From: Candidatus Sulfotelmatobacter sp.
GTDB lineage: Bacteria; Acidobacteriota; Terriglobia; Terriglobales; SbA1
Direction: 5' to 3'
Assembly (NCBI GenBank): GCA_030151135.1
Contig: JASLEQ010000281.1
Location: forward strand, 1-5,991
DNA length: 5,991 bases
The position numbers and the translations under genes were made by a program. Below, piece by piece: positions 1 to 5,991 of the stretch; the stretch's first letter is position 1; every line of letters starts with the position of its first letter. The notes under the pieces were generated by a model that saw only the letters and a program-made list of their open reading frames with translations, did no database searches and was not told the origin of the DNA.

Positions 1-126
1 GAGACGTACAGGTGGGTCTTCTGCTGCGCCTGCTCTTCAGTTGCCTGATTGATTCGGACAGAACGGACACGGCGAATTCAGGTTCTCGAAGCGCTCTTCG
101 GCTCGGGAACGCGCGCCGTACGCAGG
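1..126. other. Unassigned left edge
   Basis: The upstream part of cas5c should lie here, but none of the three + frames shows clear Cas5c similarity and all carry or lie near stops. On the - strand bases about 50-130 are open and read ERFENLNSPCPFCPNQSGN before a stop; this is not recognised as a known protein. Confidence 0.35.
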
Positions 127-153
127 CTTCATGCCATGGCCCGCGCTGTCATT

Positions 154-261
154 ATCAAGTGAGCCATCGTTGTCGTCGTCGCCAGGCTCTTCTCCAAAGA
201 CGCACGGTGTGACGTAGCCCTGACAGTCCCGCGTGCCCAGGAAAATATCTTGGCGACCGAT
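154..261 (-). other. 108-bp inverted segment within cas5c
   Basis: This stretch encodes 36 Cas5c codons on the - strand, while the flanking Cas5c codons lie on the + strand. The segment starts with ATC at 154-156 and ends with GAT at 259-261, a 3-base inverted repeat, so the exact breakpoints are uncertain by a few bases. Reversing it joins LHAMARAVI to IGRQDIF on the left and GSLD to YGLTSHSF on the right, both in the same frame. Compared with the usual GGRxDIF context, about two residues seem to be missing at the left joint, so a small loss may have accompanied the inversion. Confidence 0.78.
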
Positions 262-501
262 TACGGCCTCACTTCCCATAGCTTCGACTACCCGGATGAA
301 ACGGGCGCGGGCCGGCTTGGAGCCAATTTCTGGCGGCCAAAACTCGTCAACCGCGTGCTGACATTTCTTCGGCAGGATGACATGAGCCAGATCGTGAAAA
401 AGGCTATCCGAGCCATGGAGCCTCGGGCCTTCGGGAACGAACGTGTGCGCTCCGTGGCGGCTGAAGCAACAGAACTGGCCGCCGCGACCGGACGCTCGAT
501 C

Positions 502-507
502 AGGAGG
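502..507 (+). promoter_or_regulatory. Fossil ribosome binding site of cas8c
   Basis: A perfect AGGAGG lies 7 bases before GTG at 515-517. It decides the original cas8c start: from that GTG the codons read (M)S-stop-IQ, which becomes MSWIQKLVDTYDAC when TGA is restored to TGG and one A is added to the run at 528-530. Confidence 0.7.
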
Positions 508-514
508 CGCCATT

Positions 515-942
515 GTGAGTTGAATTCAAAGCTGGTTGACACCTATGATGCTTGTCCTCAGGCGGCCGCAATTAGCACAGAATGCGCGGTCCCCTATCAG
601 CACTGTACCGCAGACCAGTTACATATGCAGTTGTATTCGGATAGGAGCTTTCACCACGCTCCTCTCGTGGAAGAGCGGGACACATCACTGTTTGTCTGAG
701 AAGATTCAGCAGCACGAGGCGGAAAGTTCCCCGCCCCCAATCCACTGACCGAACAATTGGAATACTGCGCGAAGGGGAGTGAACATTTCGGTGGTAAATC
801 TGACAAATATGACCGGTACGTCAGACAGTTGAAGTTATGGTCGGAGTCTCCCTACGGCGATCCGAAAATTGCAGGTGTTCTCAAGTACATCGTGAATGGA
901 ACGATCCTTGATGATTTACTGAATCGGAAAATTGCTGGCATT
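515..942 (+). pseudogene. cas8c: Type I-C Cas8c (Csd1) 5' remnant
   Basis: Cas8c is the large subunit of the type I-C Cascade and helps in PAM recognition and R-loop formation. Recognisable parts after frame repair are the N-terminal MSWIQKLVDTYDAC, then TEDSAAR-like EDSAARGGKFPAPNPL (700-747), EQLEYCAKGSEHFGG, the YVRQLKLW segment, PYGDPKIAGVLKYI, and NGTILDDLL near 895-924. These follow the order of the Cas8c N-terminal region (KLYETYD, then SAGR..PHPL, then the KG(S/T)xxxDLV block). Lesions seen: TGA at 521-523 (probably from TGG), one base lost from the A run at 528-530, and TGA at 697-699. Similarity ends near 942, so most of the roughly 600-residue protein is gone. Its position directly after cas5c matches the standard cas5-cas8-cas7 order. 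The likely GTGA overlap at 515-518 points to former translational coupling. Confidence 0.76.
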
Positions 943-952
943 TTCCGTTGGT

Positions 953-2316
953 GCAGGCATCTATATCTCAGGGAGTCATGACCTCTTGTCGCCAGTTCGC
1001 GTATATGCCAGACGGACGACCACCCTGTCAGTGATACGGAGCGCCGCAGAGTCCGCCGGATTCGAAGTCCACGGTTTCGCTCCCACTTCACGGGCGGCTC
1101 GTCCCCTCAATGAAGCTGGTATCGAAGCAGGAACGCTACAGGGATTCCTCAGTAAGGCGCAAGCGCTTGCCACATCGGATCAGAAGCGCTTTTACTTCAT
1201 CGACGAATCGACCCTCGCCAGCACCAATCAGGTTCGTGATTTCCTGTCCCGGTTGGGTCCAAGCGATCGAGTTCTGCTCATCGGGGACATCCGCCAGCAC
1301 CAGGGAGTGGAGGCGGGACGCCCATTTTAACAATTGCAGAATGCCGGGATGCGAACTGCCAAACTTGATGAAATCGTTCGGCAGAGAGATCCAGAGCTCA
1401 AATCCGCGGTTGAGATGTTGGCCAGGGGCGAGGTGTCGAAAGCGTTGGGAGTATTAGAGGAACAGGGTCGAATCGCTGAGATCCCGGACAAGGAAGCACG
1501 AATTCGCGAGATCACAACGAAGTATGTCGAATCTCCCGAGCGGACGCTAATCGTGTCGCCGGACAATGCATCGCGCCGGGAGATCAATCTTGCATCCGAG
1601 ATGAATTAAAGGCTCATGGGAAAGTTGTGCCCGATGATCAAAGTTTCCGTATCCTCGTGCAAAGGCAGAACATGACCGGCGCCGAACGGGCGTGGGTAGC
1701 CCACTACGAAATCAATGAGGAAGTCCGCTATTCGCGGGGCAGTAAGGCAGCGGGTATTGAAGCGGGGACTTACGTCGTGAACCAGCCTGAGAATCCACTC
1801 ACGGAAGACCGCGGCTCGGGTGATTACGTGACGTATGATCCACGGCGGCTGGCAGGCGTCAGCGCCTACCGGGAGGTGACCCATGATTTCTCTGTCAAGG
1901 ACAGGATTCACTTCTCGGCACCGGATGAGACAATCGCGTTGCCGTTCGTGATCTGGCCTCAATTGAGGTCATCTCCTCGGAAGAGCGCATTTCCGCCAGG
2001 TTCGAAAATGGGCGGCAAATCGCGTTCAATGCGTTAGAACATCGTCACTTTGACCACGGCTATGCCGTCACGAGTCACAGCGCTCAAGGCTCCCGCGGAG
2101 AGAGTGTTGGTCAACGCCGACACAAGCGTGCATCCTGACCTGCTGAATTCCAGATTCGGATACGTGTCAGTGTCTCGCGCCAGCCACGAGGCGCAAATCT
2201 TCACGGACAATGTGAACCGGTTCGGGCAACAGCTTTCATTTGAGGTAAGCAAGACTTCAGCCCTGGATCATGGCCACTCACTCTCGTTCGGGAATGAAAT
2301 CTCAATGGGACTCTAG
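953..2316 (+). pseudogene. MobF/TrwC-family relaxase, helicase domain remnant
   Basis: MobF relaxases nick plasmid oriT with an N-terminal domain and unwind DNA with a C-terminal RecD-like helicase during conjugation. Only the helicase part remains. In order: a damaged Walker A region at about 1001-1030 (VYARRTTTL instead of GYAGxGKTTTL), EVHGFAPTSRAARPL, the Walker B YFIDESTLAS, motif III LLIGDIRQHQGVEAGRPF, VRYSRGSKAAGIEAG, DYVTYDPRRLAGV, HGYAVTSHSAQG, AERVLVNAD and FGYVSVSRASHEAQIFTDN. TAG at 2314-2316 is likely the natural end. Lesions: TAA at 1328-1330 where GAA (Glu) is expected, one base lost at 1594/1595 (expected NLAIRDELKAHGK), one base lost at 1938/1939, and a -2 or +1 change at 2091-2094. 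The frame therefore runs +2, +1, +3, +1. The missing N-terminus (normally about half of a protein near 900-1000 residues) contains the catalytic tyrosine and histidine triad. The family call is firm; the start of homology near 953 is approximate. Confidence 0.88.
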
Positions 2317-2355
2317 TTCCGCCTCGCCGCCGTTCTGCGCGAGAATGATGAGATT

Positions 2356-3238
2356 ATGCGTCTCCTGTCTCGCCAGATCCTCACGTTCCTTGTCCTTGTG
2401 TTCGCATTCAGCTGCGTTCCGCACGCTGTGATGAAACACACCGGCCATATTGGCGCGGGAAACGGTCTGACCGTGCGCCTGGTGATGTGGTGTCCGGCCC
2501 TCGCCGCGTTCGTCACATGCGTCATCCATCGAATCGACCTGTCCTCGCTCGGCTGGAGTGGGCGCCCCGTGCAATACGAGTAGCTTGCATACCTGCTCCC
2601 ACTCGCTTATGCAACTCCGGTATACATCGCGTGCTGGATGGCAATTCCCGACTCTTTCGGGTTCCGCGCCTTCGCGCAAAAGATGGCCGGATCGTATGGG
2701 TTGGCGCAATGGCCTGTGCTCGGTACACTTTGCCTGGGCATTCCCGTCCTGGCACATTGAGGGTTACCGCGAGCCTCTCTACGGCTCTGGGCGAAGAGAT
2801 CGGCTGGCGTGGCTTCCTGTTGCCTCGGCTCAATGATCGTTTCGGTTGGTTTCTCGGCTGTCTGCTTAGCGGCGTGATTTGGGCCGTATGGCACTATCGG
2901 TGCTCCTCTTTGCGGACTACAACGCCGGCACTAATAAGGTGTTCGCGCTTAGCTGTTTCACGCTGATGGTCATCGGAAACGCGTTTCTGATGGGCTGGCT
3001 TCGGCTGAAATCAGGTAGCCTGTGACCCTGCGCCATGCTACACGCCAGTCACAATCTGCTTATACAGGCGATCTTCGACGGTATCACCGCTCCCGCGGGG
3101 CGCGCCCTTTACATCACTACGGAGTTCGGGATAGGGATGGTGATCACTACTGCTGTGGTCGCAGCATTCCTCTGGACTAAACGCCAAGGACTGCATTTAG
3201 GGGTTCACGGCCAACGCGAGGTTTTTGTGCAAGTTTGA
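2356..3238 (+). pseudogene. CPBP-family intramembrane metalloprotease, broken
   Basis: This membrane protein of the CPBP (CAAX protease/bacteriocin-processing, Abi) family is recognised from its three motifs: EEIGWRG near 2800-2820, the W..H motif in IWAVWHY near 2877-2897, and HASHN near 3041-3055. The N-terminal 75 residues contain hydrophobic segments (QILTFLVLVFAFS and a second around MWCPALAAFVTCV) and the common IDLSSLGW stretch. Lesions: TAG at 2581-2583 (probably from TGG), one base lost near 2748-2751, one C lost at 2897/2898 (the repaired reading is HYPVLLFADYN), and TGA at 3023-3025 (expected TGG, reading SLWPCAMLHASHN). After repair the protein would be about 290 residues, normal for the family. 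No convincing ribosome binding site is seen before ATG 2356, so the start is tentative. It follows the relaxase end by 39 bases. Confidence 0.85.
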
Positions 3239-3256
3239 ATGCTTGTCTGATCTGCA

Positions 3257-3865
3257 TCAAAGCGTCTCTGACTTGCGCAATACCCAGGTGGTCATACATC
3301 GGCTTCCCTGCACAATGGTTGTCTTGAGCGGATCGACCAGTTCCGCGTTGAGGTCGCGTGTGAGGGCCAGCAGCATTTCCTCGTCGACGAGGAACCACTC
3401 AGAGCCACCGACGCGGAATACGCCAGCGCGGATCTGCTCAAACTCCATTCCAATGCGCGACGCCACGCGGCAGAACAACATTCCACCGGGACGAAGAACG
3501 CGCCAAAGCTCGTTGAACATGGCATCGAAGTGCTCGCGGTTTCGGGCAAAGTGCAGAACCGCACTCGCGATCACTAAGTCGGCGATCGCATCGGGAAAGG
3601 GCATTTGCTCGACGGGAGCGATGCGGAAGTTTTCCGCCGGGGATGGATTACCGAAAGAACCCGCGAGCCTGCGCACGTGCTCCACGGCGTTGCTATTTGA
3701 ATCGACGGCGAACACTTCGCAACCTTCGCGTAGCAGGTAGATAAGATTCCGCCCCATCCCACAACCGGCATCGAGCACGTGCATGGCTCGCGTGATATTT
3801 CCGCGCAGAATCTGATCGAAAAGGTAGATATCGATCCGTCCGAATTGTTCTTGAAGCGTCACCAT
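3257..3865 (-). CDS. Class I SAM-dependent methyltransferase
   Basis: This is a 202-residue cytoplasmic methyltransferase of the UbiE/Methyltransf_11 type; its substrate cannot be told from the sequence. The SAM-binding motif I is VLDAGCGMGRN at residues 30-40, the acidic residue after beta-2 is Asp55 in VFAVDSN, motif II is DLVIASAVLHF (96-106), and motif III is LRPGGMLF (124-131). The frame stays open upstream to a possible TTG at 3988, but ATG at 3865 is chosen because AAAGGAG sits 6 bases before it and because MVTLQEQFGRIDIYLFDQ is a sensible N-terminus. No lesions are seen, unlike the genes on its left. It converges with the CPBP remnant, with only 18 bases between the two ends. The larger gene on its right is on the same strand, about 200 bases upstream, so cotranscription is possible but not shown. 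Confidence 0.86.
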   Translation of the reverse strand: MVTLQEQFGRIDIYLFDQILRGNITRAMHVLDAGCGMGRNLIYLLREGCEVFAVDSNSNAVEHVRRLAGSFGNPSPAENFRIAPVEQMPFPDAIADLVIASAVLHFARNREHFDAMFNELWRVLRPGGMLFCRVASRIGMEFEQIRAGVFRVGGSEWFLVDEEMLLALTRDLNAELVDPLKTTIVQGSRCMTTWVLRKSETL

Positions 3866-4064
3866 CCGAAGCTCCTTTGCCAGCGAAAATGTCGAAGTGT
3901 CAATGCTTCTGAGAGGCGCCATTCTGAAGTATCGTCTGGCTTCAGAAGTAAAGGACCGCGTCCATTCGTGTCGTTTGCTCTGAAACAACGATGCTACAAG
4001 AAAGGCTGGATGCAGTGATTCCGGGAGAGCGAACGCCAGCTGGGAAATCTACACAATCTGTATC
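3866..4064. other. Spacer between the two intact genes
   Basis: About 200 bases between the end of the TPR gene and the methyltransferase start. Apart from the ribosome binding site I see no gene, no clear terminator hairpin and no convincing promoter. A TTGACA lies at 3903-3898 on the - strand but has no acceptable -10 partner. CCAGCTGG near 4036-4043 is a short palindrome without a T-run. Confidence 0.5.
3872..3878 (-). promoter_or_regulatory. Ribosome binding site deciding the methyltransferase start
   Basis: On the - strand AAAGGAG is followed by CTTCGG and then ATG at 3865-3863. This spacing is close to ideal and argues against the longer frame that would begin at 3922 or 3988, where no comparable site is seen. 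Confidence 0.7.
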
Positions 4065-5991
4065 CTAAGGCTGCTCAGTCTGCAGATTCGCATCGGGGAC
4101 AAGCACCACATCGCATGAGTTACCCATAGAGCAACTCACGACCGCGCTGCGCAGTAGGTGGGCCTTCGATGCGGGAGGAAGCAGTTCCGAGAACTTCATC
4201 GCCATTAATGGCGGCTTGATGCTGGCTGAGAGCTTCTGCTCGCCTGACATCTGCTGTGCCTCTATGACTCCGCTGGTGCTGACCTCGAGCCGGAATGTTC
4301 CCCAGCCGCTAGCGCCCGCCGGACGCTTAATCTTGTACGTTCGTAAGTTTTGCAGTTCTTCCGCACCCTTCGACGCGGCAAGCACGCTGAACGAATTGCT
4401 GGCTGAGCCAGCGTGAGTGCGAGCAACTCCGGCATTGATCTCTTCTACTACGTTAGCGGGCGTGTTTTTATTCACCGCAAGCCTGGCAAACCGGAAGCCC
4501 GATGCAGCCTCTTCCTTTCTGCCCAGCTTCTCATACGTCTGGCCAAGATGGCAGCCTACCTCCGCAAGCAGAGATGCACGCCAGGCCGGTGACAGCCAGG
4601 CCATTGCGTCGTCATATTTCTCTTCCTGAAAGAGGATCCAGCCAAGAGTATCCCAGGACGCAATGAGCAGGTAGGCCGCAGAAAACGCTCCCTGGTTTAC
4701 CTGGTCGGTCGTAATCCCCGCGGAGCGCTCTTCAAGCTTGGCAATCGCCTTGCGGGCGGCGTCTTCGGCAACAACCAGATCACGCCCCGCCTCGCTAAGC
4801 GTATAAGCCGCGGAGTTCAGGATCTCAGGGTCATCTACTCCATCAAGCGCGCTTTTGGCAGCTGCGCTCGCTTCGTCGTATCGATGCAGCCGCACCAGCG
4901 TCGTGGCAACTTGCAGGCGGAGCTGGCGATCGTCGGGACTTTGTTGGGCCGCGGTCTCGTACGTTTTGAGGGCTCCCTGGTAGTCCTTGTCCTGCATTTG
5001 GAAATTGCCCAGGTACATTGCCATTTGTGCGTCATCAGGATGCGACTGAACGAAATTCAGCAGCAGTTTTCGTGCCGCGTCGCGCTGGTTATCGCGGGTC
5101 AGGAGATCCGCAAGATGGCCTACCGTCATCTTGTTGTCAGGGCTGACTTCGACTTCCTTGCGATAGTCCTCAATAGCGGCATGGTTGTCGCGATCGCCCG
5201 CTTCGGCAACGTATCCGTAGCTCGCCCACAGGCCTGGCTGCTTAGGATTCTTGGCTTTGACCGCGTCCAGTATCTCCCGAGCGCTCGCCCAGTCATATGC
5301 GCGCAGCTTGTCGGACAACTCCGACATCAGCTCCAGAGGAGACTTGTCGGCCAGCGAGCCTGATCCGGCTTTGCCGGCGTCTCCAGAGGGCTCTGCCGAT
5401 ACAATCGCGACCAGGTCCTTTTTGCTTTCAGACTCCGGTTGCGCTTTGCTTGGACCAGCAGCCTCAGAACTGACGACTGTGATCGGTTTTGAGAGCGGCA
5501 GCAATTGGATCCAGGGTTCGCCGTTCAGGCTGATGTCCTTCGTGAAAGCCTGGTAAGCCTTCCAGTCTCCCTTATCCACCTTCTTCTTCAGCACCACGAT
5601 GGTGCGTTGGGCTACGATCTCTCCGTTATCAAAATGATAGGTTTTATCGAAGGTCGCAAATGGCGTTTTCACGTGGATCGGATCGGGCAGATTCGTACGA
5701 TAGCCTTCCGGCAATTTGACGCGCGAGATGGCGGTCAGCGTGCGCGGCGCACCCAAATCTATGTCTTCGTTGGGCGCGGTATCCTTACTGTCTAAAGTGG
5801 TAAATTCCAGAGCCGGAAACAGCGGCACGATGCGCATCGAGTCCCAATCTCCGAAGGGATGGCGGGAATAGTCATAGGACATGATCATTGGCTGAGAGGT
5901 ATCGTCGGCATTGCGAAATTCGGTATTGCTCGGGGTTCCACCAAAGCCCGATGCGGAAGAGATGTACTGTGCAGCTTGGTCGCGCTCGGCT
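4065..5991 (-). CDS. DUF3857-like/TPR repeat protein, 5' end outside window
   Basis: The frame is open to the right edge, so 641 residues are visible and the N-terminus is missing; the ATG at 5888 is internal rather than the start. Numbering from the edge, residues 1-165 resemble the region after a transglutaminase core in DUF3857 proteins of Acidobacteriota: LPEGYRTNLPDPIHVKTPFA, FDKTYHFDNGEIVAQRT and DWKAYQAFTKDI. Residues about 170-220 form a Ser/Ala/Lys/Glu-rich linker. About 220-515 is an array of TPR-like helical pairs, for example MYLGNFQMQDKDYQGALKTY and LGQTYEKLGRKEEAASGF. About 535-641 is a beta-rich tail with a Cys pair (SCSMGNSC). The TPRs imply protein-protein binding, probably in the envelope or periplasm, but no signal peptide can be checked because the start is absent. 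The exact role is unknown. The sequence has no internal stops. Confidence 0.82.
   Translation of the reverse strand, partial: AERDQAAQYISSASGFGGTPSNTEFRNADDTSQPMIMSYDYSRHPFGDWDSMRIVPLFPALEFTTLDSKDTAPNEDIDLGAPRTLTAISRVKLPEGYRTNLPDPIHVKTPFATFDKTYHFDNGEIVAQRTIVVLKKKVDKGDWKAYQAFTKDISLNGEPWIQLLPLSKPITVVSSEAAGPSKAQPESESKKDLVAIVSAEPSGDAGKAGSGSLADKSPLELMSELSDKLRAYDWASAREILDAVKAKNPKQPGLWASYGYVAEAGDRDNHAAIEDYRKEVEVSPDNKMTVGHLADLLTRDNQRDAARKLLLNFVQSHPDDAQMAMYLGNFQMQDKDYQGALKTYETAAQQSPDDRQLRLQVATTLVRLHRYDEASAAAKSALDGVDDPEILNSAAYTLSEAGRDLVVAEDAARKAIAKLEERSAGITTDQVNQGAFSAAYLLIASWDTLGWILFQEEKYDDAMAWLSPAWRASLLAEVGCHLGQTYEKLGRKEEAASGFRFARLAVNKNTPANVVEEINAGVARTHAGSASNSFSVLAASKGAEELQNLRTYKIKRPAGASGWGTFRLEVSTSGVIEAQQMSGEQKLSASIKPPLMAMKFSELLPPASKAHLLRSAVVSCSMGNSCDVVLVPDANLQTEQP

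Larger units (their letters stand above)
127..518 (+). pseudogene. cas5c: Type I-C Cas5c (Cas5d) 3' remnant with internal inversion
   Basis: In type I-C systems Cas5c is a Cascade subunit that also cuts pre-crRNA in place of Cas6. The remnant is in three pieces. Bases 127-153 (+) read LHAMARAVI, like the segment just before the GGRxDIFLGTR motif. Bases 154-261 read on the - strand as IGRQDIFLGTRDCQGYV, then TPCVFGEEPG and an acidic stretch ending GSLD. From 262 the + strand resumes with YGLTSHSFDYPDETG, NFWRPKLVN and EPRAFGNE, matching the Cas5c C-terminal region. Flipping the middle piece gives one frame. The coding frame at 262-460 does not reach a stop before the cas8c start, so a further frameshift between about 465 and 515 is inferred; TGA at 516-518 is the likely original stop. 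The N-terminal part is not recognisable in 1-126. Family assignment rests on remembered motifs and was not searched. Confidence 0.8.

Noticed and set aside
60..105. Possible second inverted Cas5c piece (ERFENLN on the - strand resembling ARFEWNLN)
   Set aside because: The match is only a few residues long with a gap, and the following sequence (PCPFCPNQSGN, then a stop) does not continue like Cas5c.
37..513. 158-residue open frame on the - strand
   Set aside because: Only its middle (154-261) is coding-like, and that part is the inverted Cas5c piece. The rest is the reverse of Cas5c sequence on the + strand or unassigned edge, so it is not a gene of its own.
250..699. 149-residue open frame on the + strand as one protein
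   Set aside because: It is an accidental fusion. The first part is the Cas5c C-terminal region, and after about 531 it is Cas8c, joined only because indels put both remnants in the same frame.
127..2316. A new Cas-helicase fusion or novel nuclease-helicase defence system
   Set aside because: Tempting because Cas5/Cas8 and helicase motifs are adjacent, but stops, frameshifts, the lost Walker A lysine and truncation of each part show decayed genes rather than a working system.
3875..3903. Sigma-70 promoter with a perfect TTGACA on the - strand
   Set aside because: At 17-base spacing the -10 position reads GCAAAG and overlaps the ribosome binding site, leaving no room for a leader. Probably chance.
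4884..5363. 159-residue + strand open frame and other open frames opposite the TPR gene
   Set aside because: They are antisense shadows of the long - strand TPR coding region, without recognisable domains or start signals.
1..5991. CRISPR array, tRNA, rRNA or insertion-sequence ends
   Set aside because: By eye I found no evenly spaced direct repeats, no cloverleaf-like sequence and no transposase or terminal inverted repeats. A repeat-finding program could still reveal degenerate copies.

Overview
The window has two very different halves. Bases 1 to about 3240 hold four broken genes in a row on the + strand: remnants of a type I-C CRISPR-Cas operon (cas5c, then cas8c), the helicase half of a MobF/TrwC-type conjugative relaxase, and a CPBP-family intramembrane metalloprotease. 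Each is recognisable only when the reading frame is repaired by hand. They carry several in-frame stops, several 1-2 base indels and one short internal inversion. Bases 3257-5991 hold two uninterrupted genes on the - strand: a small SAM-dependent methyltransferase, and the 3' part of a large protein with a DUF3857-like region, TPR repeats and a C-terminal beta-rich domain, which runs off the right edge.

Organism: the moderately GC-rich sequence and the protein style (DUF3857/TPR protein, CPBP protease, TrwC-like relaxase) suggest Acidobacteriota, class Terriglobia. This is inference from remembered family resemblance, not from a search.

Layout. 1-126: nothing assignable. 127-518: cas5c 3' remnant, with bases 154-261 inverted in place. 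515-942: cas8c 5' remnant, with a fossil Shine-Dalgarno site and a likely GTGA overlap with cas5c. About 943-953: junction where cas8c stops and relaxase begins. 953-2316: relaxase helicase domain, with its N-terminal nickase domain missing. 2356-3238: CPBP protease pseudogene. 3257-3865 (-): methyltransferase. 3866-4064: spacer. 4065-5991 (-): DUF3857/TPR protein, partial.

Function: the left half is best read as a decaying accessory island, formerly mobile and carrying defence genes. No cas3, cas7, cas4, cas1, cas2 or CRISPR array lies in the window, so nothing here can act as a CRISPR system. The most unusual feature is the 108-bp micro-inversion inside cas5c. Flipping it back restores a continuous reading frame across both breakpoints.
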